A stretch of 64,000 nucleotides of DNA from Pedobacter chitinilyticus (GCF_003313385.1 NZ_QMHN01000003.1:411086-475085), one strand, 5' to 3'. Positions 1-8,266 are shown, counted from the first letter of the stretch. Numbers and translations are program-made. Notes: generated from the letters alone by a model not told the origin.

Positions 1-2
1 CA

Positions 3-134
3 GAAATTAATACTAGAAAAGTGGGCATTTCGCTTTTTGATATCTTGCCTGAAGATATTTCGGATGTGCATAAAGACGATATAAAATTAGATTTGTGCAT
101 CACTCCGAAACAAATTTATAGTTTTGTAAACTAG
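3..134 (+). CDS. 3' end of an unidentified gene (5' part outside window)
   Basis: An open frame enters from the left edge and ends at TAG 132-134, giving a 43-residue C-terminal fragment ending in SFVN. It is read in frame 3; the other two forward frames carry stops. The fragment is acidic (several D/E around ILPEDISDVHKDD) and has no motif I recognise. It ends 6 bases before the first ATG of a small HigA-like protein, so the two are probably cotranscribed, and a toxin-antitoxin relation is possible but not shown. The function is unknown because most of the gene is missing. Confidence 0.6.
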   Translation, partial: EINTRKVGISLFDILPEDISDVHKDDIKLDLCITPKQIYSFVN

Positions 135-140
135 TCAATA

Positions 141-311
141 ATGATAATTATGGAAAAGGATCTTAGAATAACGACTGAAAAGCAATACGAAGAAACGATG
201 ATTGCTATTTTTGAAATGCAGGAGCAAGAAGAGCCTTTGACCAAATCGCAGTTAGCGGAAATGGAAATTATGATGAAGGCTGCTCAACGTTACGAGGACG
301 AAGAGCTTTAA
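141..311 (+). CDS. small protein resembling the N-domain of HigA-type antitoxins
   Basis: This 56-residue acidic protein could start at ATG 141 or at ATG 150. The pattern ITTEKQYEETMIAIFEMQ followed by LAEMEIMMKAAQRYEDEEL resembles the helical N-terminal segment seen before the helix-turn-helix of HigA antitoxins (I-T-x-x-x-Y near the start, a run of L/E, then a YE pair). No helix-turn-helix follows, because the frame stops right after the YEDEEL region. It may be a stand-alone short form or a truncated antitoxin. It sits 6 bases downstream of another gene and its last 44 bases overlap the convergent hutG. The assignment rests on pattern resemblance only. Confidence 0.5.
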   Translation: MIIMEKDLRITTEKQYEETMIAIFEMQEQEEPLTKSQLAEMEIMMKAAQRYEDEEL

Positions 312-1284
312 TAAAATCACTGATCAAGTAGGCGATGGTTTTGCCTATGGTTTCTTCCCTTCTGCCATCTATTAATTGCATCGCGCCTTCGCAGAGATGT
401 AAGTAGCAAAATTCCTTTTGGGCGGTTAATATCAGTTGACGTACTTCGTTTAGGGAAAAACCTGTAGGCGTAGCGGCACTAGAAAGAATACCAGTGATGC
501 TATCTAGATCAATCTCTAAGCCCAAAGGCAATTTTACGTCTTTTAAGAGTATTTGTAGGACCGAAGGGAGATCTTCTCCATTCGAGAGTAAATTGTCGAA
601 ATATGTAGCTTTAATACGCTTGTTTGCAGCAATAAAATTTAGTTGCGCTTCGCTTATATAATTTTCATGCAGGCCGAAGATTCGATACTGCTCTAAAAAG
701 CCTGCCATAATAGCTGTACTGAATCCATTTCCGCTATGTCTGCCTTCGCTGGGGTCGCGTAAATCAGTATGTGCATCAATATTGAGTACATCGATGGCTT
801 CTCCCTTTGCTAAAGAAGCTCCTTTGATGATGGGATAGCAATTGTTGTGTCCACCACCAATCACAATGGGGATTTTTCCAGATAGCACAATGGTTTGAAT
901 AATAGGAAAAACCAAATCATCAATTTCCTTTACAGCATTTCTTAGTTCGGTAACATCAGTAGAAGGGTTTTCTGAAATTTCAAATTCGCCTAACACCAAA
1001 ATATCTTCACCTTTTAGAAAAGGATTCTGTTGCAGATTTAAAAATGCTTTCAAAGTAGGTTTCCATGCAGTATCTGCGCCACCAGTTCCATAATTAGCCC
1101 TTACGCCAATATCCTCTGGAATACCTAAAAGCACAAATTTAGCAGAAGACTGTTTCAAAGAATCTATCGAGATGGTCTCCTGTTGATCGTAGTATGCTAC
1201 TCTTTCGCCAAGCTTGATTTCTCCCTTGCGGATATTCACCAGATTTAGCATATCGCTTTGCGAAAAGATTTTGAAACTAGCCAT
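268..1284 (-). CDS. hutG: formimidoylglutamase, arginase family
   Basis: The 338-residue protein is predicted to hydrolyse N-formimidoyl-L-glutamate to glutamate and formamide, the last step of histidine degradation. It carries the manganese-binding motifs of the ureohydrolase (arginase) fold: GGGHNN near residue 143, NIDAHTD near 170, and a late acidic pair in LEIDLDS. The length suits the family. Its start codon lies 8 bases inside the end of hutI on the same strand, so the two are translationally coupled. The identification as formimidoylglutamase rather than another arginase relies on this pairing. The 3' end overlaps a small convergent plus-strand gene by 44 bases. The first pathway genes, hutH and hutU, are not in the window. 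Confidence 0.92.
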   Translation of the reverse strand: MASFKIFSQSDMLNLVNIRKGEIKLGERVAYYDQQETISIDSLKQSSAKFVLLGIPEDIGVRANYGTGGADTAWKPTLKAFLNLQQNPFLKGEDILVLGEFEISENPSTDVTELRNAVKEIDDLVFPIIQTIVLSGKIPIVIGGGHNNCYPIIKGASLAKGEAIDVLNIDAHTDLRDPSEGRHSGNGFSTAIMAGFLEQYRIFGLHENYISEAQLNFIAANKRIKATYFDNLLSNGEDLPSVLQILLKDVKLPLGLEIDLDSITGILSSAATPTGFSLNEVRQLILTAQKEFCYLHLCEGAMQLIDGRREETIGKTIAYLISDFIKALRPRNVEQPSS

Positions 1285-2515
1285 GGTAAATTTCCCCGTT
1301 TAAAATTACCGTTTCTATTTGGCTTTGACCAAAACTATAAGGCAAATATGCCAATGAAGTCATCGGTCGGGTAATCATTAGATTTGCCCTTTTGCCAATG
1401 GCGATACTGCCCACCTGTTCGCTTAATTCCATTGCCGCAGCGCCATTAATGGTAGCGGCGTTGATGGCTTGTTGAGGAGTCATTTTTAGCTTGATACAGC
1501 CTAAAGAAACCACAAAATTCATATTACCGGAAGGTGTTGATCCTGGGTTGTAGTCGCTTGCTAATGCGACAATGGCGTTGTGTTCAATCAATCCCTTGGC
1601 GTTGGCAAAAGGAATATTGATATAAAATGAACAAGAGGGCAAAAGCGTGGCAATGGTGTTACTTTCACTCAATGATGTCAGTACCTCTTCGTCGGTTTCT
1701 TCCAAATGGTCAACAGATACAGCCTGATGTTGTATGCCCAATTGTACTGCGCCAGAAACGGAAAGTTGATTGGCGTGGATTTTAGGCTTAAGTCCATATT
1801 TTGCTGCGGCTTCTAAAATGAGCGCAGTTTCTTCTAATGAGAAGAAGCCTTTTTCGCAAAAAGCGTCGATATAATCGGCTAGTTTTTCTTGAGCTACCAG
1901 TGGTATCAATTCATTGATGATTAAATTGATATAGCCCTGATGGTCTTCTTTAAACTCGGCAGGATAGGCGTGTGCCGCCAACAAACTTGCTTTGATGGGA
2001 ATAGGGAAGGCTGCCTTTAAGCGCTGAATTACTCGAAGCATTTTCAGCTCGCTTTCTACCGTTAGCCCGTAACCGCTTTTAATTTCTAAAGCTCCAGTGC
2101 CCTGTTTAATCATATCCTTTAACCGAATGCTGGCACTCTCAAAAAGCTCATCCTCGGTGGCGTTTTGCAACTTATTGGCCGAATTTAGAATACCGCCTCC
2201 TGCTGCGGCAATTTCCTCGTAGGTTTTACCAGCAATTTTTAGCGCAAACTCTTCTTCGCGGGGTGCGGCAAATACAATATGCGTATGACTATCGCACCAA
2301 GAAGGAAACACAAAACGGCCTTTGGCATCTAACGTTTCAAGTTTGGCGCTTGACGAAGGAAGGCTTCCCATGGGACCAAAATCCTTAATCAAACCGTTCT
2401 CTAACAACAGCCAAGCATTTTCTAAAACAGGAAGCTGATTTAATTCGCTGCCACGAAGAAAATACGTTTCCTTAGGGTGTACGCCAACAAGGGCTTTGAT
2501 ATTGGTGATCAGCAT
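1277..2515 (-). CDS. hutI: imidazolonepropionase
   Basis: This 412-residue amidohydrolase opens the ring of imidazolone-5-propanoate to N-formimidoyl-L-glutamate, the third step of histidine breakdown, supplying the substrate of the downstream hutG product. Metal-binding motifs of the amidohydrolase fold are visible: DSHTHIVFA near residue 74, KASLLAAHAYP near 180, KIHANQLS near 246 and VDHLEET near 268, with a conserved late aspartate in ALASDYNPG. The ATG at 2513-2515 gives the family's usual N-terminus. The last codons overlap the hutG start by 8 bases. Upstream lies an imperfect inverted repeat rather than an obvious promoter. Confidence 0.95.
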   Translation of the reverse strand: MLITNIKALVGVHPKETYFLRGSELNQLPVLENAWLLLENGLIKDFGPMGSLPSSSAKLETLDAKGRFVFPSWCDSHTHIVFAAPREEEFALKIAGKTYEEIAAAGGGILNSANKLQNATEDELFESASIRLKDMIKQGTGALEIKSGYGLTVESELKMLRVIQRLKAAFPIPIKASLLAAHAYPAEFKEDHQGYINLIINELIPLVAQEKLADYIDAFCEKGFFSLEETALILEAAAKYGLKPKIHANQLSVSGAVQLGIQHQAVSVDHLEETDEEVLTSLSESNTIATLLPSCSFYINIPFANAKGLIEHNAIVALASDYNPGSTPSGNMNFVVSLGCIKLKMTPQQAINAATINGAAAMELSEQVGSIAIGKRANLMITRPMTSLAYLPYSFGQSQIETVILNGEIYHG

Positions 2516-2538
2516 ATTTGGTTAATTGTTTGAATTGT

Positions 2539-2584
2539 AAAATTGGTTAATTATTAAACAGTTTCAACGATTAACCAGTTAAAT
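2539..2584. repeat. imperfect inverted repeat, GGTTAAT/ATTAACC type
   Basis: Between hutI and xth, AATTGGTTAATT is followed about 15 bases later by GATTAACCAGTT, an inverted pair with 10 of 12 positions matching. The same core (TTGGTTAAT ... ATTAACCAA) forms a perfect 16-bp inverted repeat at 48628-48673, so this is probably a dispersed repeat family. No U-run follows on either strand, so it is not a typical terminator. Confidence 0.5.
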
Positions 2585-2586
2585 TT

Positions 2587-3354
2587 CTACACTAATTCAA
2601 GTAAAATAGGGCAATGGTCACTATGCAGTGCATCAGGTAAAATACGGACACTTTTCAAGCGGTTTTCCAATACTTTGGTGGTTAAATGATAATCAATACG
2701 CCAACCTAAGTTCTTGCCTCTGGCACCCGCGCGGTAGCTCCACCAAGTGTAATGGTGTGGATCTTGGTTAAAATGACGGAAAGAATCGATAAAACCATTA
2801 TTGATGAAAAGCTCCATCCATTCCCTTTCTTCGGGCAAGAAACCAGAGGAATTGGCGTTGGATTTCGGGTTGTGAATGTCTATCGCCCTGTGGCAAATAT
2901 TGTAGTCTCCAGAAATAATCAAGTTTGGATGCGTCTTCCGAAGCTCATCGATATAGCTGTTGAAGAAAGACATGAACTCATATTTTTTGGCTTGTCTTTC
3001 GTCGCCACTTGAACCCGAAGGCATGTATAAGCTCATCAATGAAAAGCCATCAAAATCGGCTCTTAAAACCCTGCCCTCAGCATCAATCCACTGTTCGCCG
3101 CAACCATATTCTACATGATTGGGTTTCACTTTAGTAAGGATAGCTACACCGCTATATCCTTTTTTCTCGGCTGGAAACCAGTAATGATGATAACCTAACT
3201 GCTCAATAAGCGCCAAAATATCAGGAATTTGCTCCTTAAGTGCTTTTACTTCTTGTAGGCAAACCATATCTGCATCGGTAGCTTGCAACCAAGTAAAAAG
3301 ACCTTTGGTGGCCGCGGCACGAATGCCATTAACGTTGTATGATATTATTTTCAT
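2587..3354 (-). CDS. xth: exodeoxyribonuclease III
   Basis: This 255-residue member of the exonuclease-endonuclease-phosphatase family is a DNA repair enzyme with AP endonuclease and 3'-phosphodiesterase activity in characterised homologues. Family motifs are present: KIISYNVNGIRAA at the N-terminus, CLQEVKA (catalytic Glu) near residue 36, SGDYNICH (Asp/Asn pair) near 148, and the final SDHCPI catalytic Asp-His. Its ATG lies one base after the stop of the cyclophilin gene, so it is almost certainly translated from the same transcript. The C-terminus ends right after the SDHCPI motif, as expected for the family. Confidence 0.94.
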   Translation of the reverse strand: MKIISYNVNGIRAAATKGLFTWLQATDADMVCLQEVKALKEQIPDILALIEQLGYHHYWFPAEKKGYSGVAILTKVKPNHVEYGCGEQWIDAEGRVLRADFDGFSLMSLYMPSGSSGDERQAKKYEFMSFFNSYIDELRKTHPNLIISGDYNICHRAIDIHNPKSNANSSGFLPEEREWMELFINNGFIDSFRHFNQDPHHYTWWSYRAGARGKNLGWRIDYHLTTKVLENRLKSVRILPDALHSDHCPILLELV

Positions 3355-3355
3355 C

Positions 3356-4057
3356 TTATTTCTTAGTCTCTGCTTTTTTTAATTCTTTCTCCAATTTTTT
3401 TGCTTCTCTCTTTTTAAGAACGGTAATGGTCATTTTCACATCCTCTTTAGGCCGATTAGCTTCTCCAGTTTCTACGCCTGCAATGGCATCGATCATTTCT
3501 ATGCCTTTAACCACTTCGCCATAAGCGGTGTAATTTCTATCTAAATGTGGCGTACCCCCTAATGTTTTATAAATCTCCCTTTGGTAAGCTGGAATTTGAT
3601 GTTTTAATCGGTTCTTTTCAACGGTGTTCAGTTGTTCGTCGGTAAAAACTTTTCCCTGCACTAAATAAAACTGGCTACCGCTAGATGCTTTTTCGGGATT
3701 GTTATCTCTGGCCGCGGCCAAAACACCTTTTTTGTGAAAGATGCTGTCTCGAAATTCTGCTGGAATTTTGTATTCGGGACCGCCATTGCCAAGACTGGCT
3801 TTGGGAGTGGCATTTTTCGAATCGGGGTCGCCGCCTTGAATCATAAAATCTTTAATCACTCGGTGAAAAATAGTGCCATTGTAGTAGCCTTCTTTAGCGA
3901 GCTTCAAAAAGTTATCGCGATGTAATGGGGTTTCATTATAAAGCCTTACAATACACTCGCCTTTGCTAGTGCTAATTTTAACATATTGATATTTAGGTTT
4001 TGCGGCAAATGTGGTGTGACAAAGCAACACTAAACAAAACAAAAGTAGTTTTTTCAT
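3356..4057 (-). CDS. secreted cyclophilin-type peptidyl-prolyl isomerase
   Basis: The protein catalyses cis-trans isomerisation of X-Pro bonds, probably in the periplasm. I chose ATG 4055-4057 because it gives a clean signal peptide (MKKLLLFCLVLLCHTTFA); an upstream in-frame start at 4099 would add 14 residues before it. The cyclophilin core shows FHRVIKDFMIQGGDP with the catalytic Arg, and SSGSQFYLVQ. Insertions around KNRLKHQIPAYQ and the Lys-rich tail (KKREAKKLEKELKKAETKK) are typical of Bacteroidetes forms. The downstream xth start lies 1 base past the stop, so the two genes form an operon. Confidence 0.92.
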   Translation of the reverse strand: MKKLLLFCLVLLCHTTFAAKPKYQYVKISTSKGECIVRLYNETPLHRDNFLKLAKEGYYNGTIFHRVIKDFMIQGGDPDSKNATPKASLGNGGPEYKIPAEFRDSIFHKKGVLAAARDNNPEKASSGSQFYLVQGKVFTDEQLNTVEKNRLKHQIPAYQREIYKTLGGTPHLDRNYTAYGEVVKGIEMIDAIAGVETGEANRPKEDVKMTITVLKKREAKKLEKELKKAETKK

Positions 4058-4168
4058 CAGAAATTGGTTTGGCGCTAAGTTATTTAAAAAGCAAATCATT
4101 GTCTAAGTAAAGTTGAATTATTCTTCCCAATTTTAGGCTATAGAATTTATTATCTACTTTAGTAATTA

Positions 4169-4726
4169 ATGAAGCTTTACATCAAAAATATGGTATGCAA
4201 CCGCTGTAATATGGCGGTGAGTGATGTTTTCGAAAAGCTGAGCCTTCAAACAAAAACCATCGCCTTGGGAGAGGTGGAATTGGATGAAAAGGAGCTCAGT
4301 AACGAACAATATCAACGCGTAAAGCTGGCTTTGGAAACCCTCGGATTTGAATTAATAGAGGATAAACGAAAGATGTTGGTTACGCAAATCAAAGGGGCGG
4401 TAGTAGACTTGGTACATTACACCAAAGAATCACTAAAAGTAAACCTTTCTGATTTTCTGGCCAGCAAACTCAATACAGATTACGCTAGTTTGAGCAGTGT
4501 TTTTTCTGCCGAGGAAAAGAATACCATTGAGCATTATTACATCCAGCAAAAAATAGAAAGGGTTAAGGAGCTTTTGAGTTATGGCGAACTGACCTTGAGC
4601 GAAATTGCCTTTCAGTTAAATTACAGCAGCGTAGCACATTTATCGGCGCAGTTTAAAAAAGAAACAGGGATCACGCCGTCGGAGTTTAAGCAAGATTTGA
4701 AGCGAAAAACACTGGATCAGATCTAA
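4169..4726 (+). CDS. AraC-family regulator with HMA-like N-terminal domain
   Basis: This 185-residue protein combines two parts. Residues 1-65 resemble a heavy-metal-associated (ferredoxin-like) fold: MKLYIKNMVCNRC contains the M-x-C-x-x-C signature and the segment ends in LGFELIEDK, as HMA domains do. Residues 95-180 form an AraC-type helix-turn-helix pair, with LTLSEIAFQLNYSSVAHLS and the second helix in FKKETGITPSEFK. The architecture suggests a one-component sensor that binds a metal or thiol ligand through the CxxC and controls transcription; that role is inference. The gene stands alone, with the divergent cyclophilin operon upstream and a YceI gene downstream. No operator site was identified. 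Confidence 0.88.
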   Translation: MKLYIKNMVCNRCNMAVSDVFEKLSLQTKTIALGEVELDEKELSNEQYQRVKLALETLGFELIEDKRKMLVTQIKGAVVDLVHYTKESLKVNLSDFLASKLNTDYASLSSVFSAEEKNTIEHYYIQQKIERVKELLSYGELTLSEIAFQLNYSSVAHLSAQFKKETGITPSEFKQDLKRKTLDQI

Positions 4727-4771
4727 CTTACTTTCTTATCATACATCAACTTTTTCTGTAACTTGCTGTTG

Positions 4772-4779
4772 TAGCTTTG
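4772..4779 (+). promoter_or_regulatory. candidate -7 promoter element for the YceI gene
   Basis: TAGCTTTG matches the Bacteroidetes -7 consensus TAnnTTTG and lies 25 bases before the YceI start codon. A T-rich stretch (4751-4755) occupies the expected -33 position but there is no clear TTG there. Confidence 0.5.
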
Positions 4780-4804
4780 TGTTCATTAATAAAAGACAAT
4801 AGCC

Positions 4805-5377
4805 ATGAAGCGATTATTCTTATTTTTATTAGCAACGAGCTTAAGCGTAGCGACGTTTGCCCAAACCAAGTGGAAAGTTGACCCAATGCACTCCTTTGTG
4901 AATTTCTCGGTTAAACATTCTGGAATTTCATTTGTAGACGGTTCTTTCAAAAAATTTGATGGTGAGTTTACCTCGTCAAAAGAAGATTTGACGGATGCAA
5001 AAATTAATTTCTCTGCCGATGTTGCCAGCATTAACACTAGCGTAGATATGCGTGACAATCACTTGAAATCAGACGATTTCTTTAACGCAGAAAAATTCCC
5101 TAAAATGACTTTCGTAAGCACTTCCTTTAAAAAAACAAAAGGAAATGGTTATGCGCTTACTGGTAAATTGACCATCCGTGATGTGACTAAAGAGGTGACT
5201 TTCTCAGTAGTCTACGGAGGTACGGCAAAAGACCAACAAGGAAATACCAAAGCTGGATTTTCAGCAAGCACTACGATTAACAGGTTAGATTACAATATTA
5301 AGTACGACCCAACTGGTTCGGGTATTGCAAAAGATGTAAATATCGTGTTGAATTTGCAGTTTGTAAAAGCGAAATAG
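4805..5377 (+). CDS. YceI-family periplasmic lipid-binding-like protein
   Basis: This 190-residue exported protein begins with a signal peptide (MKRLFLFLLATSLSVATFAQ). The mature part matches the YceI fold: WKVDPMHSFVNFSVKH near the start, the central DMRDNHLKSDDFFNAEKFP stretch and TGKLTIRDVTKEVTF. Family members are lipocalin-like barrels that bind amphiphilic or isoprenoid molecules; the ligand here is unknown. A TAnnTTTG element lies just upstream. A hairpin-forming inverted repeat follows the gene. Confidence 0.93.
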   Translation: MKRLFLFLLATSLSVATFAQTKWKVDPMHSFVNFSVKHSGISFVDGSFKKFDGEFTSSKEDLTDAKINFSADVASINTSVDMRDNHLKSDDFFNAEKFPKMTFVSTSFKKTKGNGYALTGKLTIRDVTKEVTFSVVYGGTAKDQQGNTKAGFSASTTINRLDYNIKYDPTGSGIAKDVNIVLNLQFVKAK

Positions 5378-5390
5378 CTTTTGAAAAAAC

Positions 5391-5439
5391 GCCACAGATA
5401 CACAGATGTCTTTATATAAAAAACCTGTGTATCTGTGGC
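5391..5439. repeat. perfect 15-bp inverted repeat (CCACAGATACACAG type)
   Basis: GCCACAGATACACAG at 5391-5405 is exactly inverted at 5425-5439, with a 19-base AT-rich loop. It fills the gap between the YceI stop and the dioxygenase start. There is no T-run after the right arm. The sequence type resembles short dispersed palindromes found between Bacteroidetes genes. Confidence 0.8.
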
Positions 5440-5452
5440 TAAAACACAAAAA

Positions 5453-6277
5453 ATGAACACACTCCAGCAATTCAAAACATTTACCTCTAACCTGTCGCAA
5501 AGCGATTTAATGCCAGTGCTTTTTATGGGCCACGGCTCGCCAATGAATGGCATTGAGGTAAACGAGTTTAGTAATGGATGGGCAACTATGGCCAAATCTA
5601 TTCCGCAGCCCGCAGCGGTTTTGGTGGTTTCGGCACATTGGTTTACATTGGGCACCAAAATTACCGCAATGGATTTTCCACCAACTATTCATGATTTTGG
5701 AGGGTTCCCGCAGGCTTTATTTGATGTACAATATCCAGCACCAGGCAATCCTGAACTGGCAAAAGAAACCGCTGGATTGATTGCCTCAACTTCTGTGGCT
5801 TTGGACCATGATTGGGGCTTAGACCATGGTGCTTGGACGGTAATTAGGCACATGTATCCCAACGCCGATATTCCTGTGTTACAACTGAGCATTGATTTTA
5901 GCAAGGGCGCACAATATCATTATGATTTAGCAAAGGAATTATCTGCTTTGCGAGGAAAAGGCGTTTTGATTTTGGGCAGCGGCAACATGGTACATAACCT
6001 GCGCATGTTAAGTTGGGAAATGATGAATGGTGGCGGGTACGATTGGGCTTTGGAAGCCAGCGAAAAATTCAAATCGGCAATTCTCAATCATGACCATCAG
6101 GCACTTATTAAATTTGAGCAAATGGGCAGTGATGTACGTTTGGCAGTGCCCACGCCAGAGCACTATTTGCCTTTAATGTACACTTTGGGCTTACAGCAAC
6201 CAGGTGAGCAGGCATTTTTGTTTAACGACAAAGCGGTAGGAGGTTCGCTTACCATGACTTCGGTAAAGGTGGCTTAG
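5453..6277 (+). CDS. ygiD: 4,5-DOPA extradiol dioxygenase-like protein (LigB family)
   Basis: The 274-residue protein belongs to the class III extradiol ring-cleavage dioxygenases, and homologues are annotated as 4,5-DOPA dioxygenase. Metal-binding positions are visible in FMGHGSPMN near residue 27, VVSAHWF near 60 and LDHDWGLDHGAW near 115; the region HDFGGFPQALF is also characteristic. I chose ATG 5453 over an in-frame GTG at 5435, because the GTG lies inside the inverted repeat. Its stop abuts the stop of the convergent DUF6265 gene with no gap. The physiological substrate is not known. Confidence 0.9.
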   Translation: MNTLQQFKTFTSNLSQSDLMPVLFMGHGSPMNGIEVNEFSNGWATMAKSIPQPAAVLVVSAHWFTLGTKITAMDFPPTIHDFGGFPQALFDVQYPAPGNPELAKETAGLIASTSVALDHDWGLDHGAWTVIRHMYPNADIPVLQLSIDFSKGAQYHYDLAKELSALRGKGVLILGSGNMVHNLRMLSWEMMNGGGYDWALEASEKFKSAILNHDHQALIKFEQMGSDVRLAVPTPEHYLPLMYTLGLQQPGEQAFLFNDKAVGGSLTMTSVKVA

Positions 6278-6745
6278 TTACTCCGCTCTTTTGTAAGGAA
6301 ATTCCATTTTTCTGTGCTTCCCGCCTATATCTCCTTCAATCCAAGCGAGTAGTTCTGTTTTTCCTTTACTTTGATAAACAATTTGCTGCGGAAAGTCGTG
6401 CTGTTTGTTCTCAAAAGTGAAGGTGTTGTTTTGATTGCTTATCAATTTGAAATGGGTAGTGCCCTCGTTATTTTTCTCGTAGCCCGTTACGCAAAAAGTC
6501 CACTCGCCTTTGATTTTTTTAAGCACAATCGTTTCCGTTAAAACACTGTCTCCTGTCTCTTTAAACCGATGCGATTGACCCGTAAGGCTATCTTTGTGCA
6601 ATTGCCAGCGCTCCACAATTTTTCCATTTTTTGTTTTCATTTCCCATTTTCCAATCATAAAAACAAAAGACTTTAAGGATGCTTTTTGCGCAGATGCCGA
6701 AATGGCCGCCGTAAAAAGAATGAAGAGGAAGAATAGTTTTTTCAT
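6278..6745 (-). CDS. DUF6265 family secreted protein
   Basis: This 155-residue protein has a signal peptide (MKKLFFLFILFTAAISASAQ). The mature domain looks like a small lipocalin-type beta barrel of the DUF6265 family: FMIGKWEM near the start, KQHDFPQQIVY in the middle and MEFPYKR at the end are the family hallmarks. No enzymatic residues are known. The gene ends back to back with the convergent dioxygenase gene. It lies 19 bases downstream of the aldehyde dehydrogenase stop on the same strand, so it may be read from that gene's transcript. Confidence 0.82.
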   Translation of the reverse strand: MKKLFFLFILFTAAISASAQKASLKSFVFMIGKWEMKTKNGKIVERWQLHKDSLTGQSHRFKETGDSVLTETIVLKKIKGEWTFCVTGYEKNNEGTTHFKLISNQNNTFTFENKQHDFPQQIVYQSKGKTELLAWIEGDIGGKHRKMEFPYKRAE

Positions 6746-6764
6746 GATCTGTTTGGTTTGAAGC

Positions 6765-8162
6765 TTACATGATCTTTCTCAATAGTTTGAGCACCCACTG
6801 TTTGGTGTTATAAGGGGGATAAACAAGATTATTAAAATCAAGCGATCGTTGGGTAACCACAGTGCGTTCGTGAGAAAAGGTTTTAAATCCAAAAAAACCG
6901 TGACTGCTTCCCGCTCCACTATGATTTACACCGCCGAAAGGCAATTTCGGATTGGCAATATGCACCAAAACATCGTTGATGCAGGTACCACCAGCACTAG
7001 TTGATTTAATGATTTTTTTAATGTTCCTATCACTTTTGCTAAAAATATATAAAGCCAAAGGTTTTGCCTTTTGGTTCACATAGTCAATGGCTTCCGTTAA
7101 GTCATTATAGGGAATGATGGGCAAAATAGGGCCAAAGATTTCTTCTTCCATAATTCTTGCATCTTTTGGAAGCTGCGTTAATACCACAGGATCAATGCGA
7201 GATGTTTTTTCGTCTGATTTACCGCCCCAATTAATTCTCGCTCCTCTTTCTACTGCATCACTAATCAAATGCTCCAATCTATCAAAATGCTTTTTGCTGA
7301 TGATTTTACCGTAAACTTTGGTATCGATTTCTTCTTTTGCTTTGAAATACATTTCGCTGGCAAACTGCTTGTACAAACCTATAAATTCATCAACTAAATC
7401 CTTTTGGATTAAAATGTAATCGGGAGCAATACAGGTTTGCCCAGCATTGACCAATTTCCCCCAGGCAATTTTTTGTGCCGCCTTTGATAAATTCACCTCT
7501 TTATCAATAATCGTTGGAGATTTCCCTCCCAGCTCAAGCGTTACCGAAGTGAGGTTTTTGGCGGCCGCTGTCATTACAACCTTTCCAATTTCGGTGCTTC
7601 CAGTAAAAAAGATATGGTCAAAAGGGAGCTCCAGAAGTTGTTTAGAAATCTCGGCGTTGCCCTCAATGCAGGCAATGTGTTCTTCATCAAAAGTATTGAG
7701 GATGATTTTGCTGATGACTTTACTGGTGGCTGGACTAAGCTCCGAAGGTTTCACCATGATACAGTTTCCCGCAGCAAGGGCAGAAATCAGTGGGGACATG
7801 ACCAATTGAAAAGGATAATTCCAAGGAGCGATAATCAAACAAACACCTTTGGGTTCGTAGTAGATACGATTTTTTGCAAAGGGGTTGCTCAATGTTTTGC
7901 CTATCCGCTTGGGAACCATCCAACTGCCGAGGTTTTTAATGGCAAAATCAATCTCCCCGTAAATGAAAAAAACCTCGGTAACAGCAGCTTCAAATTGGTT
8001 CTTTCCAAGATCTTTGTACAGTGCCAAAAAAATATCATCTTCATTTTCTTCGATGGCCACTTTGAGCTTTCGTAGCTGCTCAATTCGCGCTACGGCGTTA
8101 GTTTGCCTTAGCGCAAAATGATGCGCCTGCTGATTTTTGAAAACGCAGCCAATTCTGTTCAT
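6765..8162 (-). CDS. aldehyde dehydrogenase (NAD(P)-dependent)
   Basis: The 465-residue enzyme oxidises aldehydes to carboxylates. The fold markers are WNYPFQL in the cofactor domain, FTGSTEIGKVV, the general-base motif LELGGKSP and the catalytic cysteine in NAGQTCIAPDY. The length and the PKLPFGGVNHSG end segment fit the short class-3-like aldehyde dehydrogenases common in Bacteroidetes. The tail after YPPYN (KQWVLKLLRKIM) is amphipathic or hydrophobic and could touch membranes, as in fatty aldehyde dehydrogenases; this is inference. The substrate is unknown. The divergent neighbour starts about 105 bases away. Confidence 0.92.
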   Translation of the reverse strand: MNRIGCVFKNQQAHHFALRQTNAVARIEQLRKLKVAIEENEDDIFLALYKDLGKNQFEAAVTEVFFIYGEIDFAIKNLGSWMVPKRIGKTLSNPFAKNRIYYEPKGVCLIIAPWNYPFQLVMSPLISALAAGNCIMVKPSELSPATSKVISKIILNTFDEEHIACIEGNAEISKQLLELPFDHIFFTGSTEIGKVVMTAAAKNLTSVTLELGGKSPTIIDKEVNLSKAAQKIAWGKLVNAGQTCIAPDYILIQKDLVDEFIGLYKQFASEMYFKAKEEIDTKVYGKIISKKHFDRLEHLISDAVERGARINWGGKSDEKTSRIDPVVLTQLPKDARIMEEEIFGPILPIIPYNDLTEAIDYVNQKAKPLALYIFSKSDRNIKKIIKSTSAGGTCINDVLVHIANPKLPFGGVNHSGAGSSHGFFGFKTFSHERTVVTQRSLDFNNLVYPPYNTKQWVLKLLRKIM

Positions 8163-8266
8163 AGCCTCACAAAGTGGAAGATTAATTGTTAAATATAGTT
8201 AAACGCCAATAAAACTTCTTATAATTATAAGCAAATTAGCATCGTCATACCACATTGCATAACACA

